From Saprospiraceae bacterium UBA2329 (lineage in GTDB: Bacteria > Bacteroidota > Bacteroidia > Chitinophagales > Saprospiraceae): DNA of 22,680 nt. The stretch is from contig DDUV01000048.1 of the NCBI GenBank assembly GCA_002344975.1, positions 1-22,680 of the forward strand. Reading direction: 5' to 3'. A program made the translations under genes and the position numbers. The notes beneath the pieces are model-generated. The model worked only from the letters and a program-made list of their open reading frames with translations. It searched no databases and had not been told where the DNA came from. This document shows, one piece after another, positions 13,486-21,318 of the stretch; the first letter of the stretch is position 1, and each line of letters starts with the position of its first letter.

Positions 13486-16400
13486 ATGAGACTATTGTGC
13501 CTTATAGCCTTGATATTTATCGTGATTCAGGAATCGGCGATAGCTTATACTTTTACCGGAGCCGATTCGCTGTCGAACCGGCAACACAAATTAACTATTC
13601 CCGCAACCCCCGCAATTGGCCACAAGTCCTACCACTTCGCCGTAGCCGAGGCAAGCCCCTCTCAGGTAGAAGCCTGGCTGAACGGCGAATACATGGAATT
13701 GGACGGCATGTTTTCGGTGGATACCGCCCGCAACAGCAAGGCGCAAATGTTTCAAGACGCGTCAGCGGCCATATCAAAAGCCCGGCAGGTATTGGCCGAA
13801 GTCAAACGCATCGGCAATTTTGTAAGCCAGTTTGACGGCCGCAGCTTGGTCAAATTGCCCGTAGGTATAGATAAAGTTATGAATGACGGCACGCAATTTA
13901 CCGCCGCCATTGAACGCATTTCGCTGTACCCCACCCACGCCGAACTTACCGTGTATGTAGAGGTGAAAACCGCCGATATGTCCCAGCCGCTGTTCCTCGC
14001 CGCGCCCGATATCGTTTTTACCCGCAGAGGCGGCATACATATAGGTTCGCTTGGCCTGTTGGGAGACTTCGACATTCCCATCATGGAAAAAAAGGGCTAC
14101 CTCCGTTTCAAAAAAGCAGTCATTGTCAACAACGACTTCGTCTCCGGCCGGGGCACTTTCGCTGCATTCGATTGCGACGGTCTGCGCGAATTTAACATAG
14201 ACGCAGCCCTCGCCTTCAGCCGGGATGTCATCATTCCCATGCGCGACAGTGCCGGTGTCTTTAGTCCTATACCCGACAGATTGGTACAGGCCGACCTGGA
14301 AATAGGTGGAACCGATGGCCTGAACAACATCATCGCCTCAGTGAACATCCCAACGCCTTTTGCACAACCTGATAAACCCGATATCATCTGGCGAATGAAT
14401 ACCGCCGTTTTCGACTTCAGCGAAATGCGCAATGATTCAGCGGTCCGGTTTCCGGTCGCCGATTACAGTCCCGATTTACCAGATGAAATGATAAATGCCT
14501 GGAAAGGCGTGTACATCCAACGATTTGATGTGACTCTGCCCGGACGTATGTTTTCCGGCTCTGCTCAGGGGGCGGTATCCCGCACCATTTCCGCCTACGA
14601 TCTCGTCATAGACCAAAACGGATTCAGCGGGTACGTTGCCATTCGGCCCCTGCTGCCCCTTTCCGAAGGCAATGCAGACGGCTGGGCGTATTCGGTGGAT
14701 TCGCTACAGGTGCATTTTCATCGCAACAGATTGGTCGGGGTTGACTTCGGCGGCGTGGTGGAAATTCCATTGTTCAGCGGCAGCAACGACAGCATCCCCA
14801 GCGATACGGCCGGCATTATGTATCATGCGCTGTTCGACCGCTTGGACAATACCTATAAATTTACCATTGCCAATGCTGAGGAACGCGTGTATTACAGCAA
14901 GATGTTGCGCGCCAGGGTAGCGTTGGCCCCGGCTTCCACGCTCAGCATCGCGTACAGCGATCAGAACGGATTCGACATTAGAGCGAAATTGCATGGTACG
15001 CTTTCCATAGACTCGCAGATGAACGGCGATACCACATCGGGAGGCAATGGCCTGCGATTGCGCGTGCCCGAGGTGGCGTTTCAGAACTTCACCATCGGCA
15101 ATAAATCTCCTTTTATTCACCATGTCGGAACCTGGGGAGTTGACACTATTGCCGTTGACATGGGCGGCTTTAATATGACCGTGTCCAATATCGGCCTCGC
15201 TTCCAGACCCGATCAGCCCGGTATTGTGGATTTGCGCTTTATCGGCAGCATTAATTTGGGAACCGATACCAATGGCGTGAGCGCCGACGGGGGCTTTCGT
15301 ATTCGGGGCGAAATTGTAACCGGCGCCAACGGGCGTCAGCGATGGCGCTACAAGGAGTTCAAGGTGGACGCTTTGTTTATAGATGTGAACACGCCGAACG
15401 TGGCATTTGAGGGGTATGTCATCTTTTTTGAAGATATTCCCCTGTACGGAAAGGGCTTTCAAGGCAAAATGAGCCTGCAAACCAAAAAGCTCGGAGAGAC
15501 CAAAATTGAAGCGATGGGCTTGTTCGGCGCTGTGGATGATTATCGCTATTTCTTTGTGGACATCATGGTGAGGATTCCTTCCGAAACGATCATTCTTGGC
15601 GGAATTGATATCCGTGGGCTGGGCGGCGGCGTATATGTGAACATGCGGCAGCAAAACCTTAACCAGAATATTCCCGAAAACCAGACTAATCCCAATAATA
15701 CAGACTATGATCCCGATGATTTGGCAAGTAACGACGCATACGAAAACTTTATTCGATCCAAACTCGGTGTCAGTTTATCAGGCACCAAATATGTGCCCGA
15801 TTCCACCATTGCTTTGGGCATAAACTTTGCTGTAGTCATTGCGACAAGCGGAAAGGAAGAAGCCTTCAATGCCAATATGATGCTCAATTTTGAATTTGCG
15901 CGTACAGGTGGACTTCAACGCATTCGATTGGCGGGTTATGCCAATATCATGGCGCCCATCAGTTGGGAAGGGCCAAGCTGCGAAGGGATTTCTATTAAAG
16001 TTGTTATGGAATATACCAGTTCGGAGGCGAATAACGGCCAAGGGGGCAAATTTGTAGCAAAGGCGATGGTGTTTGTAAACATGGACAATATCAAAGGAGG
16101 GACTACCATCACACCGGATATGCTTGGGACTACGGGCGCATTTTCTGAATTATACATCGGCGCTACGGAATGTACGCAACTGCACTACGCCGGCGGTATA
16201 GATATGCTCTTTTCAAGAGATGACTGGCACATCTGGGTGGGTGTTCCTGGACGGATTCCCAATGCGCCGTTCCCATATACTCCCATCAGTTTGTTGATGG
16301 ATTTGTCAAAAGGAGACGAACAGGCAGGAGGAGCAGTGAGGGTAATGGCACAAACTTATTTCAATATAGGCACCAGCATATTGCCATTCCCGGGTTTGCC

Positions 16401-18384
16401 ACCACGGGTTGAACAATTGGTAGGATTGGGGAATATTCTTCAAAGTGAGTCCGAAAGAGCCAGTGGACGAGGTTTCGCATTCGGTATGAATCTGGTGGTT
16501 GAAAACAAAGTCAATCTCATTGGCATATTAAGCGCATCATTCATTCTGGACGTGGGCTTTGACATCATGCTCCAGAAATATCAAAACATAACATGTGTCA
16601 ATAATGATGATAAGCCATTGGGTATCAATGGCTGGTATGCAGCCGGCCAGGCTTGGGCGTATGTGGAAGGCAATCTGAAGGTGCTGGGTTTCACCGTTTT
16701 GAATGCAGCATTGGCAGCCGCTATTCAGATCAAAGGCCCCAATCCTACTTATGGCCGGGGCGCGGTAGCGGGCAGATACAGTGTATTGGGAGGCTTGAAA
16801 AAAGGGCAGTTCCGCTTCCCGCTCCAATTCGGCTTTGAATGTGAAACCGAAGGCGGCGGCAGCCCTTCGCTGGAATATGAAATCATCAGCGGTGTTTCGC
16901 CCATCAATATGGCCACAGGCGTAGCGGTGTATCAGCAGCCCGTGGTTGATTTTAATTACCCGGTTGACAATATTGTGCAATTGGAAGAAGAAGGTGAGAC
17001 ACGGAGCTATCAGGTGCGGATTATTTCTTTTGAGCTGCGTAAAAATGGAGATACGCTCGTCAGCGGCCAACAGGTTTTCAGCAATGGCCATTATTCCATG
17101 ACCTTCCAGCCAGATGAAATGTTTGCACCCAACACGCAATATGTTCTTTCCGTCACAGCGGGGTTATTTCGGTCAGGGGTAACTGCACCTATTGAAACCG
17201 AAGTGAAAAACGATACATTCGTAACGGGTGAAGCGCTCCGGCAAATTCCTCTCGACAACATAGCCCTGGCATGGCCGGCCAATGGGCAATTCAATTATTA
17301 CCAGGGCGAAAATGTGCAGAATATGATCCGACTGAAAACCGGACAGGATTATTTATTCCCACAGGGCGTAGCCGCCAAAGTCAGGCTCGGCGGCGTACAG
17401 GACGAAACTCCGGCGGTTTACAACTCCGCCGACAATACCGTAACGTACGACCTGCCGACATTGCCGGGTGGCGGCGCTTATGAAGCAAAACTGCTGGTGG
17501 GCGATGAGGAAGTGCTTACCTGGTATTTTAGAGTGAGCAAATACGGCACCTTTGCGGATAAGATGAATGCGGTGACGATGGGGAGTATTACTCCCACCAA
17601 TAGATATGACGACGCGAATATCAACGGCTTGTTGGAGCCTTTCGGAGAGGAAGAAACCAACGGTATTTCGGGCTTGCCGGATAATTTATTGTCGCTGAGA
17701 GCAGATTTAGACAATACCCTCTGGATGCATCAATTTTCATTCATGTACCAAAATACAGAATGCAATTTCAGCACTGCAAATCTTGATTATGATTTATGGG
17801 GCATTAAGCGCAGCGCTATTGAGCCATTTCCCGTAAACGGCGTTTTGCTGGTTCAAAACTCGTCCAATCCATTTTTGGTTAGTGAGGATAATTATGGTTC
17901 ACTGCATGAGAATAGAGATGACAATTTGTTGCAGATACACCAGATTACCCCCCGAATCAGGTATTATATTCGCTCAGTCGTCAAAAATGATTTTGATAAA
18001 TTGTCCGATTTGGCAAAAAACATGGGAGGTATTTTAGATTTAACTAATTCCTTCGTCCGTGAAGCCTTTTGTGGCGATTCTCATCCTGATTTAAATACCC
18101 GAATTACATTGTCCAATCAATCGCTTAGTACTTTGTATAGCAGTAATTCTTGTTATCAGCAATTCTATAATTTTAGCCCATTAGTAAGCAGTGCTGCACC
18201 GCCTGACCCTCACACTGATCCTTGCAATGCTACACCATTTTCTTTTGTCTCGCCCTTCTCTCCAAGAGCTATCAACACACAACCTTCGTATGGCATGAGC
18301 CAATACCCGGTTGTGTTCAAATACCAACGCCCCAATTCTTCTCCATCAAGCCGAACATTTAACCTGCAATACACCCAGCAATGA
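13486..18384 (+). CDS. Giant beta-rich secreted protein with bacterial Ig-like domains, unrecognised family
   Basis: The protein has 1632 residues with a signal peptide (MRLLCLIALIFIVIQESAIA, about 1-20). About residues 30-1110 consist of alternating hydrophobic and polar strands with many G-x-D/N turns and recurrent phrases such as VDALFIDVNTPNVAFEGYV and GIDIRGLGGGVYVNM, suggesting a long repetitive beta structure. From about residue 1128 an Ig-like Big_5-type domain is recognisable (GVSPINMATGVAVYQQPVVDF), probably followed by a second one to about 1330. The C-terminal 230 codons are AT-richer. There are no T9SS sorting domain, no transmembrane helices and no enzyme motif that I can identify. 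It overlaps the next gene by four bases (ATGA), so the two are co-translated and probably act together at the cell surface. The role is unknown; a scaffold or adhesin is only a guess. Confidence 0.75.
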   Translation: MRLLCLIALIFIVIQESAIAYTFTGADSLSNRQHKLTIPATPAIGHKSYHFAVAEASPSQVEAWLNGEYMELDGMFSVDTARNSKAQMFQDASAAISKARQVLAEVKRIGNFVSQFDGRSLVKLPVGIDKVMNDGTQFTAAIERISLYPTHAELTVYVEVKTADMSQPLFLAAPDIVFTRRGGIHIGSLGLLGDFDIPIMEKKGYLRFKKAVIVNNDFVSGRGTFAAFDCDGLREFNIDAALAFSRDVIIPMRDSAGVFSPIPDRLVQADLEIGGTDGLNNIIASVNIPTPFAQPDKPDIIWRMNTAVFDFSEMRNDSAVRFPVADYSPDLPDEMINAWKGVYIQRFDVTLPGRMFSGSAQGAVSRTISAYDLVIDQNGFSGYVAIRPLLPLSEGNADGWAYSVDSLQVHFHRNRLVGVDFGGVVEIPLFSGSNDSIPSDTAGIMYHALFDRLDNTYKFTIANAEERVYYSKMLRARVALAPASTLSIAYSDQNGFDIRAKLHGTLSIDSQMNGDTTSGGNGLRLRVPEVAFQNFTIGNKSPFIHHVGTWGVDTIAVDMGGFNMTVSNIGLASRPDQPGIVDLRFIGSINLGTDTNGVSADGGFRIRGEIVTGANGRQRWRYKEFKVDALFIDVNTPNVAFEGYVIFFEDIPLYGKGFQGKMSLQTKKLGETKIEAMGLFGAVDDYRYFFVDIMVRIPSETIILGGIDIRGLGGGVYVNMRQQNLNQNIPENQTNPNNTDYDPDDLASNDAYENFIRSKLGVSLSGTKYVPDSTIALGINFAVVIATSGKEEAFNANMMLNFEFARTGGLQRIRLAGYANIMAPISWEGPSCEGISIKVVMEYTSSEANNGQGGKFVAKAMVFVNMDNIKGGTTITPDMLGTTGAFSELYIGATECTQLHYAGGIDMLFSRDDWHIWVGVPGRIPNAPFPYTPISLLMDLSKGDEQAGGAVRVMAQTYFNIGTSILPFPGLPPRVEQLVGLGNILQSESERASGRGFAFGMNLVVENKVNLIGILSASFILDVGFDIMLQKYQNITCVNNDDKPLGINGWYAAGQAWAYVEGNLKVLGFTVLNAALAAAIQIKGPNPTYGRGAVAGRYSVLGGLKKGQFRFPLQFGFECETEGGGSPSLEYEIISGVSPINMATGVAVYQQPVVDFNYPVDNIVQLEEEGETRSYQVRIISFELRKNGDTLVSGQQVFSNGHYSMTFQPDEMFAPNTQYVLSVTAGLFRSGVTAPIETEVKNDTFVTGEALRQIPLDNIALAWPANGQFNYYQGENVQNMIRLKTGQDYLFPQGVAAKVRLGGVQDETPAVYNSADNTVTYDLPTLPGGGAYEAKLLVGDEEVLTWYFRVSKYGTFADKMNAVTMGSITPTNRYDDANINGLLEPFGEEETNGISGLPDNLLSLRADLDNTLWMHQFSFMYQNTECNFSTANLDYDLWGIKRSAIEPFPVNGVLLVQNSSNPFLVSEDNYGSLHENRDDNLLQIHQITPRIRYYIRSVVKNDFDKLSDLAKNMGGILDLTNSFVREAFCGDSHPDLNTRITLSNQSLSTLYSSNSCYQQFYNFSPLVSSAAPPDPHTDPCNATPFSFVSPFSPRAINTQPSYGMSQYPVVFKYQRPNSSPSSRTFNLQYTQQ

Positions 18385-20498
18385 AAAAATTCGTCCGATA
18401 TATCGTTTTTTGCATTTTGCCGATGCTGTTCGGCGTTCAGGCGGGTGCGCAATCGGCCTACATAGGCGTCAAAGCCCGCGCATTGTCCGATTCGGTTGCG
18501 GCCGTCCGCTGGACGCCGCCCAACTACGAATCCTGGCGAACAGGTATGCAAAAGGGCTACCGCGTTTACAGAAAAGCAACAGATACGCTGAGCGGAACGG
18601 TTTTTCAGTCGTTTGTATCAGATACAATCTATCCTGTTTCCGAGTCGGCATGGCAAAACCCGAACAACGACGATTACATCGCTCTGGCGCGCGCCTTGTG
18701 TTATGATTTCAGTCAGTCCGTTTATTCTGATACACTCAGAGCACAGGACGCATACACCGCCGAAGAAGACCGGCAAAATCGCTTCAATTTTGTGTTGCTG
18801 GTATCCGATATTTCTTCCGATGCCGCTCGTCAAATGGGGCTTTCATTTGTTGACACCACCATAAATCCCGGCTTTATTTATGAATATAAGGTGCTGATGG
18901 TCAATTCGGAACACTATTCTTTTTACTCTGCCGCCATCAATCCGGCCGACATACCTGCCCTTCCCATACCGGAGCAGGTAGAGGCGGAATTTGCCAAAGA
19001 GCATTTTTTCCTTTCCTGGAGCAAAATCGGCATTGAGTCATTTTATACAAACTATACCATCGAGTATTCTGAAGACATGGGCGCTACCTTCCAGCCTATG
19101 AATGAAAAGCCCTTTGTGTATCTGGAAGCGGATGATCTGCCCGAATCCTTTCAGAACAAAATCATTTACAAAGACAGCATCAGCCAGATAGTGCCGGAGT
19201 ATCAATTCAGGGTGCGCGGGCATACTTGTTTTGGAGAAACCGGGCCGCCTTCCGCCATTGTTTCCGGCAGGAGCGTACCCGATCCCTTGCTCGTTTTTCC
19301 GCGCATCACCGAGGTACTCGAAATGGCCGACAGCAGTTTTCAAATTCGTTGGGCCATAAACGAAGCCGTCGCCGACAGTATCACGGCGATTCATATAGTG
19401 CGCTATGAAGATGTGCCCGGAGAGGCCCAGCGTTTGACTACGACTTCGTTGGGCTTGCAGGAGCGTACTTACAGGGATTTTCAAGCCAATAACGTCAATT
19501 ATTATCAGGTAGAAATAACCGATATTCACGGCTATATTCACCCTTCTCCGCTGGGTCTGGGCCAAAGAATAGACAGCATTCCGCCCGCCATTCCGCTGCA
19601 ATTGACAGGCACTATTGATTCTCTTACAGACTCTACCATGCTGGTACAATTAACCTGGGCTGCCAATACGGAAAGCGATTTATCAGGATATTATGTTTAT
19701 CGCTCCAATGGCCGCAGAGAGGAGTTTGCGCACCTCACCACTGCCGGGCACTTGGTTGAGACAACATTTTTTGATACGATACCGGCCATTACTTTATCGG
19801 ATTCGATTTTTTACCGACTGAAAGCCGTTGATTACAGAGGAAATATCTCTCCTTTTTCCGATATTTTATCTTTGGCCCGTCCCGATTTTGTGCCGCCGGC
19901 TCCGCCTTTGCTGCGCTATTCGCCGGATGCAGACGGAGGTCTGAGTTGGGTCAACAGTTCGAGTAAAGATGTCGTTTCTTACCGGATTGAAAGAAGGATA
20001 TCAGGGGCGGAAAATGCATGGGATGTCGTCGAATCCAGAGCGAAATCGCGCACCTCAACGGATAAAATCGCTGCTCATGTTTTGGAAGAAGAACCCGGCA
20101 CGGTGTATGCTTACAGAATAATAGCGATAGATGATGCAGGCTTGGAAACAGCTTCCAATGAGGTAGCAGTGAGAGAGTCGCCGTTAAAAAAGAAATTCAC
20201 CTCCGAATTTTCATTTGATTTAAATGCGCAGTATTCGCAGGGAATCGTCAACTTGAACTGGCTCAACAATTACCCTTTCGAAATTGAAAAAGTCATAGTT
20301 TACAGGTCTCACAACGAAGGGCCTTATTATTCTTTGATGCACGTTGCAACTTTGGATTTGCTGCCCAGCAGTGCTTCGAGATCGGGTATTATTGACAGGC
20401 ATATTGAACCCGGCCAAAAATATTTTTATAAAATACAGGTCAAATTTAAGAACGGTGAATACTCGAATATGTCGGGTGTTGCCATCATCAGGTTATAA
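18381..20498 (+). CDS. Secreted FN3-like multidomain protein
   Basis: The protein has 705 residues with a signal peptide (MKKFVRYIVFCILPMLFGVQ, cleavage near AGAQ-S). The N-terminal 190 residues contain a divergent FN3-like unit (RWTPPNYESW, then KGYRVYR) with an inserted region. About four further FN3-like units follow, near residues 195-310, 315-405, 408-500 and 510-605, plus a last one near 620-705, each with the typical W strand and Y-x-V-Y/E-R strand. No catalytic motif, lipobox or T9SS sorting domain is seen. Its ATG overlaps the stop of the giant beta-rich gene and its own stop lies 16 bp before the next start, so it is the middle gene of a tight three-gene operon. It is likely a periplasmic or surface partner of its neighbours; the exact role is unknown. 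Confidence 0.8.
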   Translation: MKKFVRYIVFCILPMLFGVQAGAQSAYIGVKARALSDSVAAVRWTPPNYESWRTGMQKGYRVYRKATDTLSGTVFQSFVSDTIYPVSESAWQNPNNDDYIALARALCYDFSQSVYSDTLRAQDAYTAEEDRQNRFNFVLLVSDISSDAARQMGLSFVDTTINPGFIYEYKVLMVNSEHYSFYSAAINPADIPALPIPEQVEAEFAKEHFFLSWSKIGIESFYTNYTIEYSEDMGATFQPMNEKPFVYLEADDLPESFQNKIIYKDSISQIVPEYQFRVRGHTCFGETGPPSAIVSGRSVPDPLLVFPRITEVLEMADSSFQIRWAINEAVADSITAIHIVRYEDVPGEAQRLTTTSLGLQERTYRDFQANNVNYYQVEITDIHGYIHPSPLGLGQRIDSIPPAIPLQLTGTIDSLTDSTMLVQLTWAANTESDLSGYYVYRSNGRREEFAHLTTAGHLVETTFFDTIPAITLSDSIFYRLKAVDYRGNISPFSDILSLARPDFVPPAPPLLRYSPDADGGLSWVNSSSKDVVSYRIERRISGAENAWDVVESRAKSRTSTDKIAAHVLEEEPGTVYAYRIIAIDDAGLETASNEVAVRESPLKKKFTSEFSFDLNAQYSQGIVNLNWLNNYPFEIEKVIVYRSHNEGPYYSLMHVATLDLLPSSASRSGIIDRHIEPGQKYFYKIQVKFKNGEYSNMSGVAIIRL

Positions 20499-20514
20499 TT
20501 CAAAAGTGATTGCC

Positions 20515-21147
20515 ATGAAATACATTTTCGTTTTGCTGCTGGCTTTAAGCGCCGTTTCGCTGCGCGCAGAATTTGCCGTTATTGCCGTTACAGGTTCAAG
20601 TCTCGGCAATTGCACAGGCAGTGTCACTCTGAGATTGAACGGCGATGCGGGACCATTTGGCATTTTGATTCCTGAGACAGGGTTTACGCTTACCGATGTG
20701 GAAGGAGATGTAGTTGTAAACAACCTGTGCACGGGCAATTACACGATCATGGTAAGCGTATCTCAGTTTCCGGGGTGCAGCAAATCCTTGAGTTTATTCA
20801 TTCCTAAATTATCTGATAATCTGAGTGGAATCACCCCAACGCCTCGTGTGGTTGAAGATGCCGAAGCCAAGACCGTAGTCGGTTTGACCGATGTTCAAAA
20901 AAATATAAAAGTATATCCCAATCCCGGCAGAGGGATGATTAATCTGGAGTTTAAAAACATGCATCAATACCCGATAGAACTGTTGATCTTTTCCGATCAG
21001 GGGCAGAAGGTGTTGCTTCAAAATCTGCCTGCGGGGACGTATCAGTTTTCGGCCAACCTGACCCGCCTTCCTTCCGGCTTGTACTTCGTCATTGCCCGTC
21101 AGGAAGATGGTACATTTGTGCAGCAATCATTGGTGATAAAATCATAG
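20515..21147 (+). CDS. Small secreted protein with T9SS type A sorting domain
   Basis: The protein has 210 residues. The start at 20515 gives a clean signal peptide (MKYIFVLLLALSAVSLRAEF, cleavage after about residue 18); the frame is open further upstream, but only inside the FN3 gene, so longer starts were not used. The N-terminal half (about 20-110) is a small beta domain with two cysteine pairs (NCTGSVTLRLNGDAGPF, NNLCTGNYT, GCSKSL), similar in style to SprB-type repeats. The C-terminal about 80 residues are a typical type A T9SS domain: VYPNPGRGMI, then LLIFSDQGQKV, LPSGLYFV and a QQSLVIKS end. It follows the FN3 gene by 16 bp and probably provides the T9SS-exported member of this operon, as the other two lack a sorting domain. 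Confidence 0.85.
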   Translation: MKYIFVLLLALSAVSLRAEFAVIAVTGSSLGNCTGSVTLRLNGDAGPFGILIPETGFTLTDVEGDVVVNNLCTGNYTIMVSVSQFPGCSKSLSLFIPKLSDNLSGITPTPRVVEDAEAKTVVGLTDVQKNIKVYPNPGRGMINLEFKNMHQYPIELLIFSDQGQKVLLQNLPAGTYQFSANLTRLPSGLYFVIARQEDGTFVQQSLVIKS

Positions 21148-21170
21148 CCGGCATTCCGTTCGCAATCATA

Positions 21171-21206
21171 GTTAACACTTCGTTACCCCCGGTTAAAGTC
21201 TGTTAA
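21171..21206 (+). promoter_or_regulatory. Four helically phased GTTA(A) repeats
   Basis: GTTA occurs at 21171, 21182, 21192 and 21202, spaced 11, 10 and 10 bases; three of the four are GTTAA. They lie about 25-60 bases upstream of a degenerate promoter for the following gene. This spacing places all copies on one face of the helix, as expected for an activator site. Confidence 0.4.
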
Positions 21207-21231
21207 AAACAAGGCATTTCAGCGAAAGTCA

Positions 21232-21263
21232 TTTCATTTTCGCCTCCGATTACCGTATATTCG
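21232..21263 (+). promoter_or_regulatory. Weak promoter candidate for the YPE-repeat protein
   Basis: TTTC at 21232-21235, a 20-base spacer and TATATTCG at 21256-21263 each differ by one base from the Bacteroidota consensus (TTTG and TAnnTTTG). The degenerate boxes would fit a promoter that needs an activator bound at the GTTA(A) repeats upstream. Confidence 0.3.
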
Positions 21264-21267
21264 TATC

Positions 21268-21294
21268 GTCGGGGGAGAAGATGCCCCGGCTTTT
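21268..21294 (+). terminator. Hairpin with T-run in the leader of the YPE-repeat gene
   Basis: GTCGGGG (21268-21274) can pair with CCCCGGC (21284-21290), including one G-T pair, around a nine-base loop, followed by TTTT. It ends 24 bases before the ATG at 21319. It may be a terminator for the operon upstream or a 5' leader structure stabilising or attenuating the next transcript. Confidence 0.4.
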
Positions 21295-21318
21295 CATCAT
21301 TCATCAACCCAAGAAACT

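Noticed and set aside
13428..13835. 135-residue frame overlapping the start of the giant beta-rich gene
   Set aside because: It is an out-of-frame shadow, rich in Arg, with no signal peptide and overlapping a gene with a clear signal peptide.
14704..15654. 316-residue minus-strand open frame
   Set aside because: It lies entirely inside the beta-rich exoprotein gene on the opposite strand and has no recognisable domain or start region.
20344..20514. Upstream start for the small T9SS protein inside the FN3 gene
   Set aside because: The extension has no signal peptide and overlaps the FN3 gene by over 150 bases, while ATG 20515 gives a clean signal peptide.
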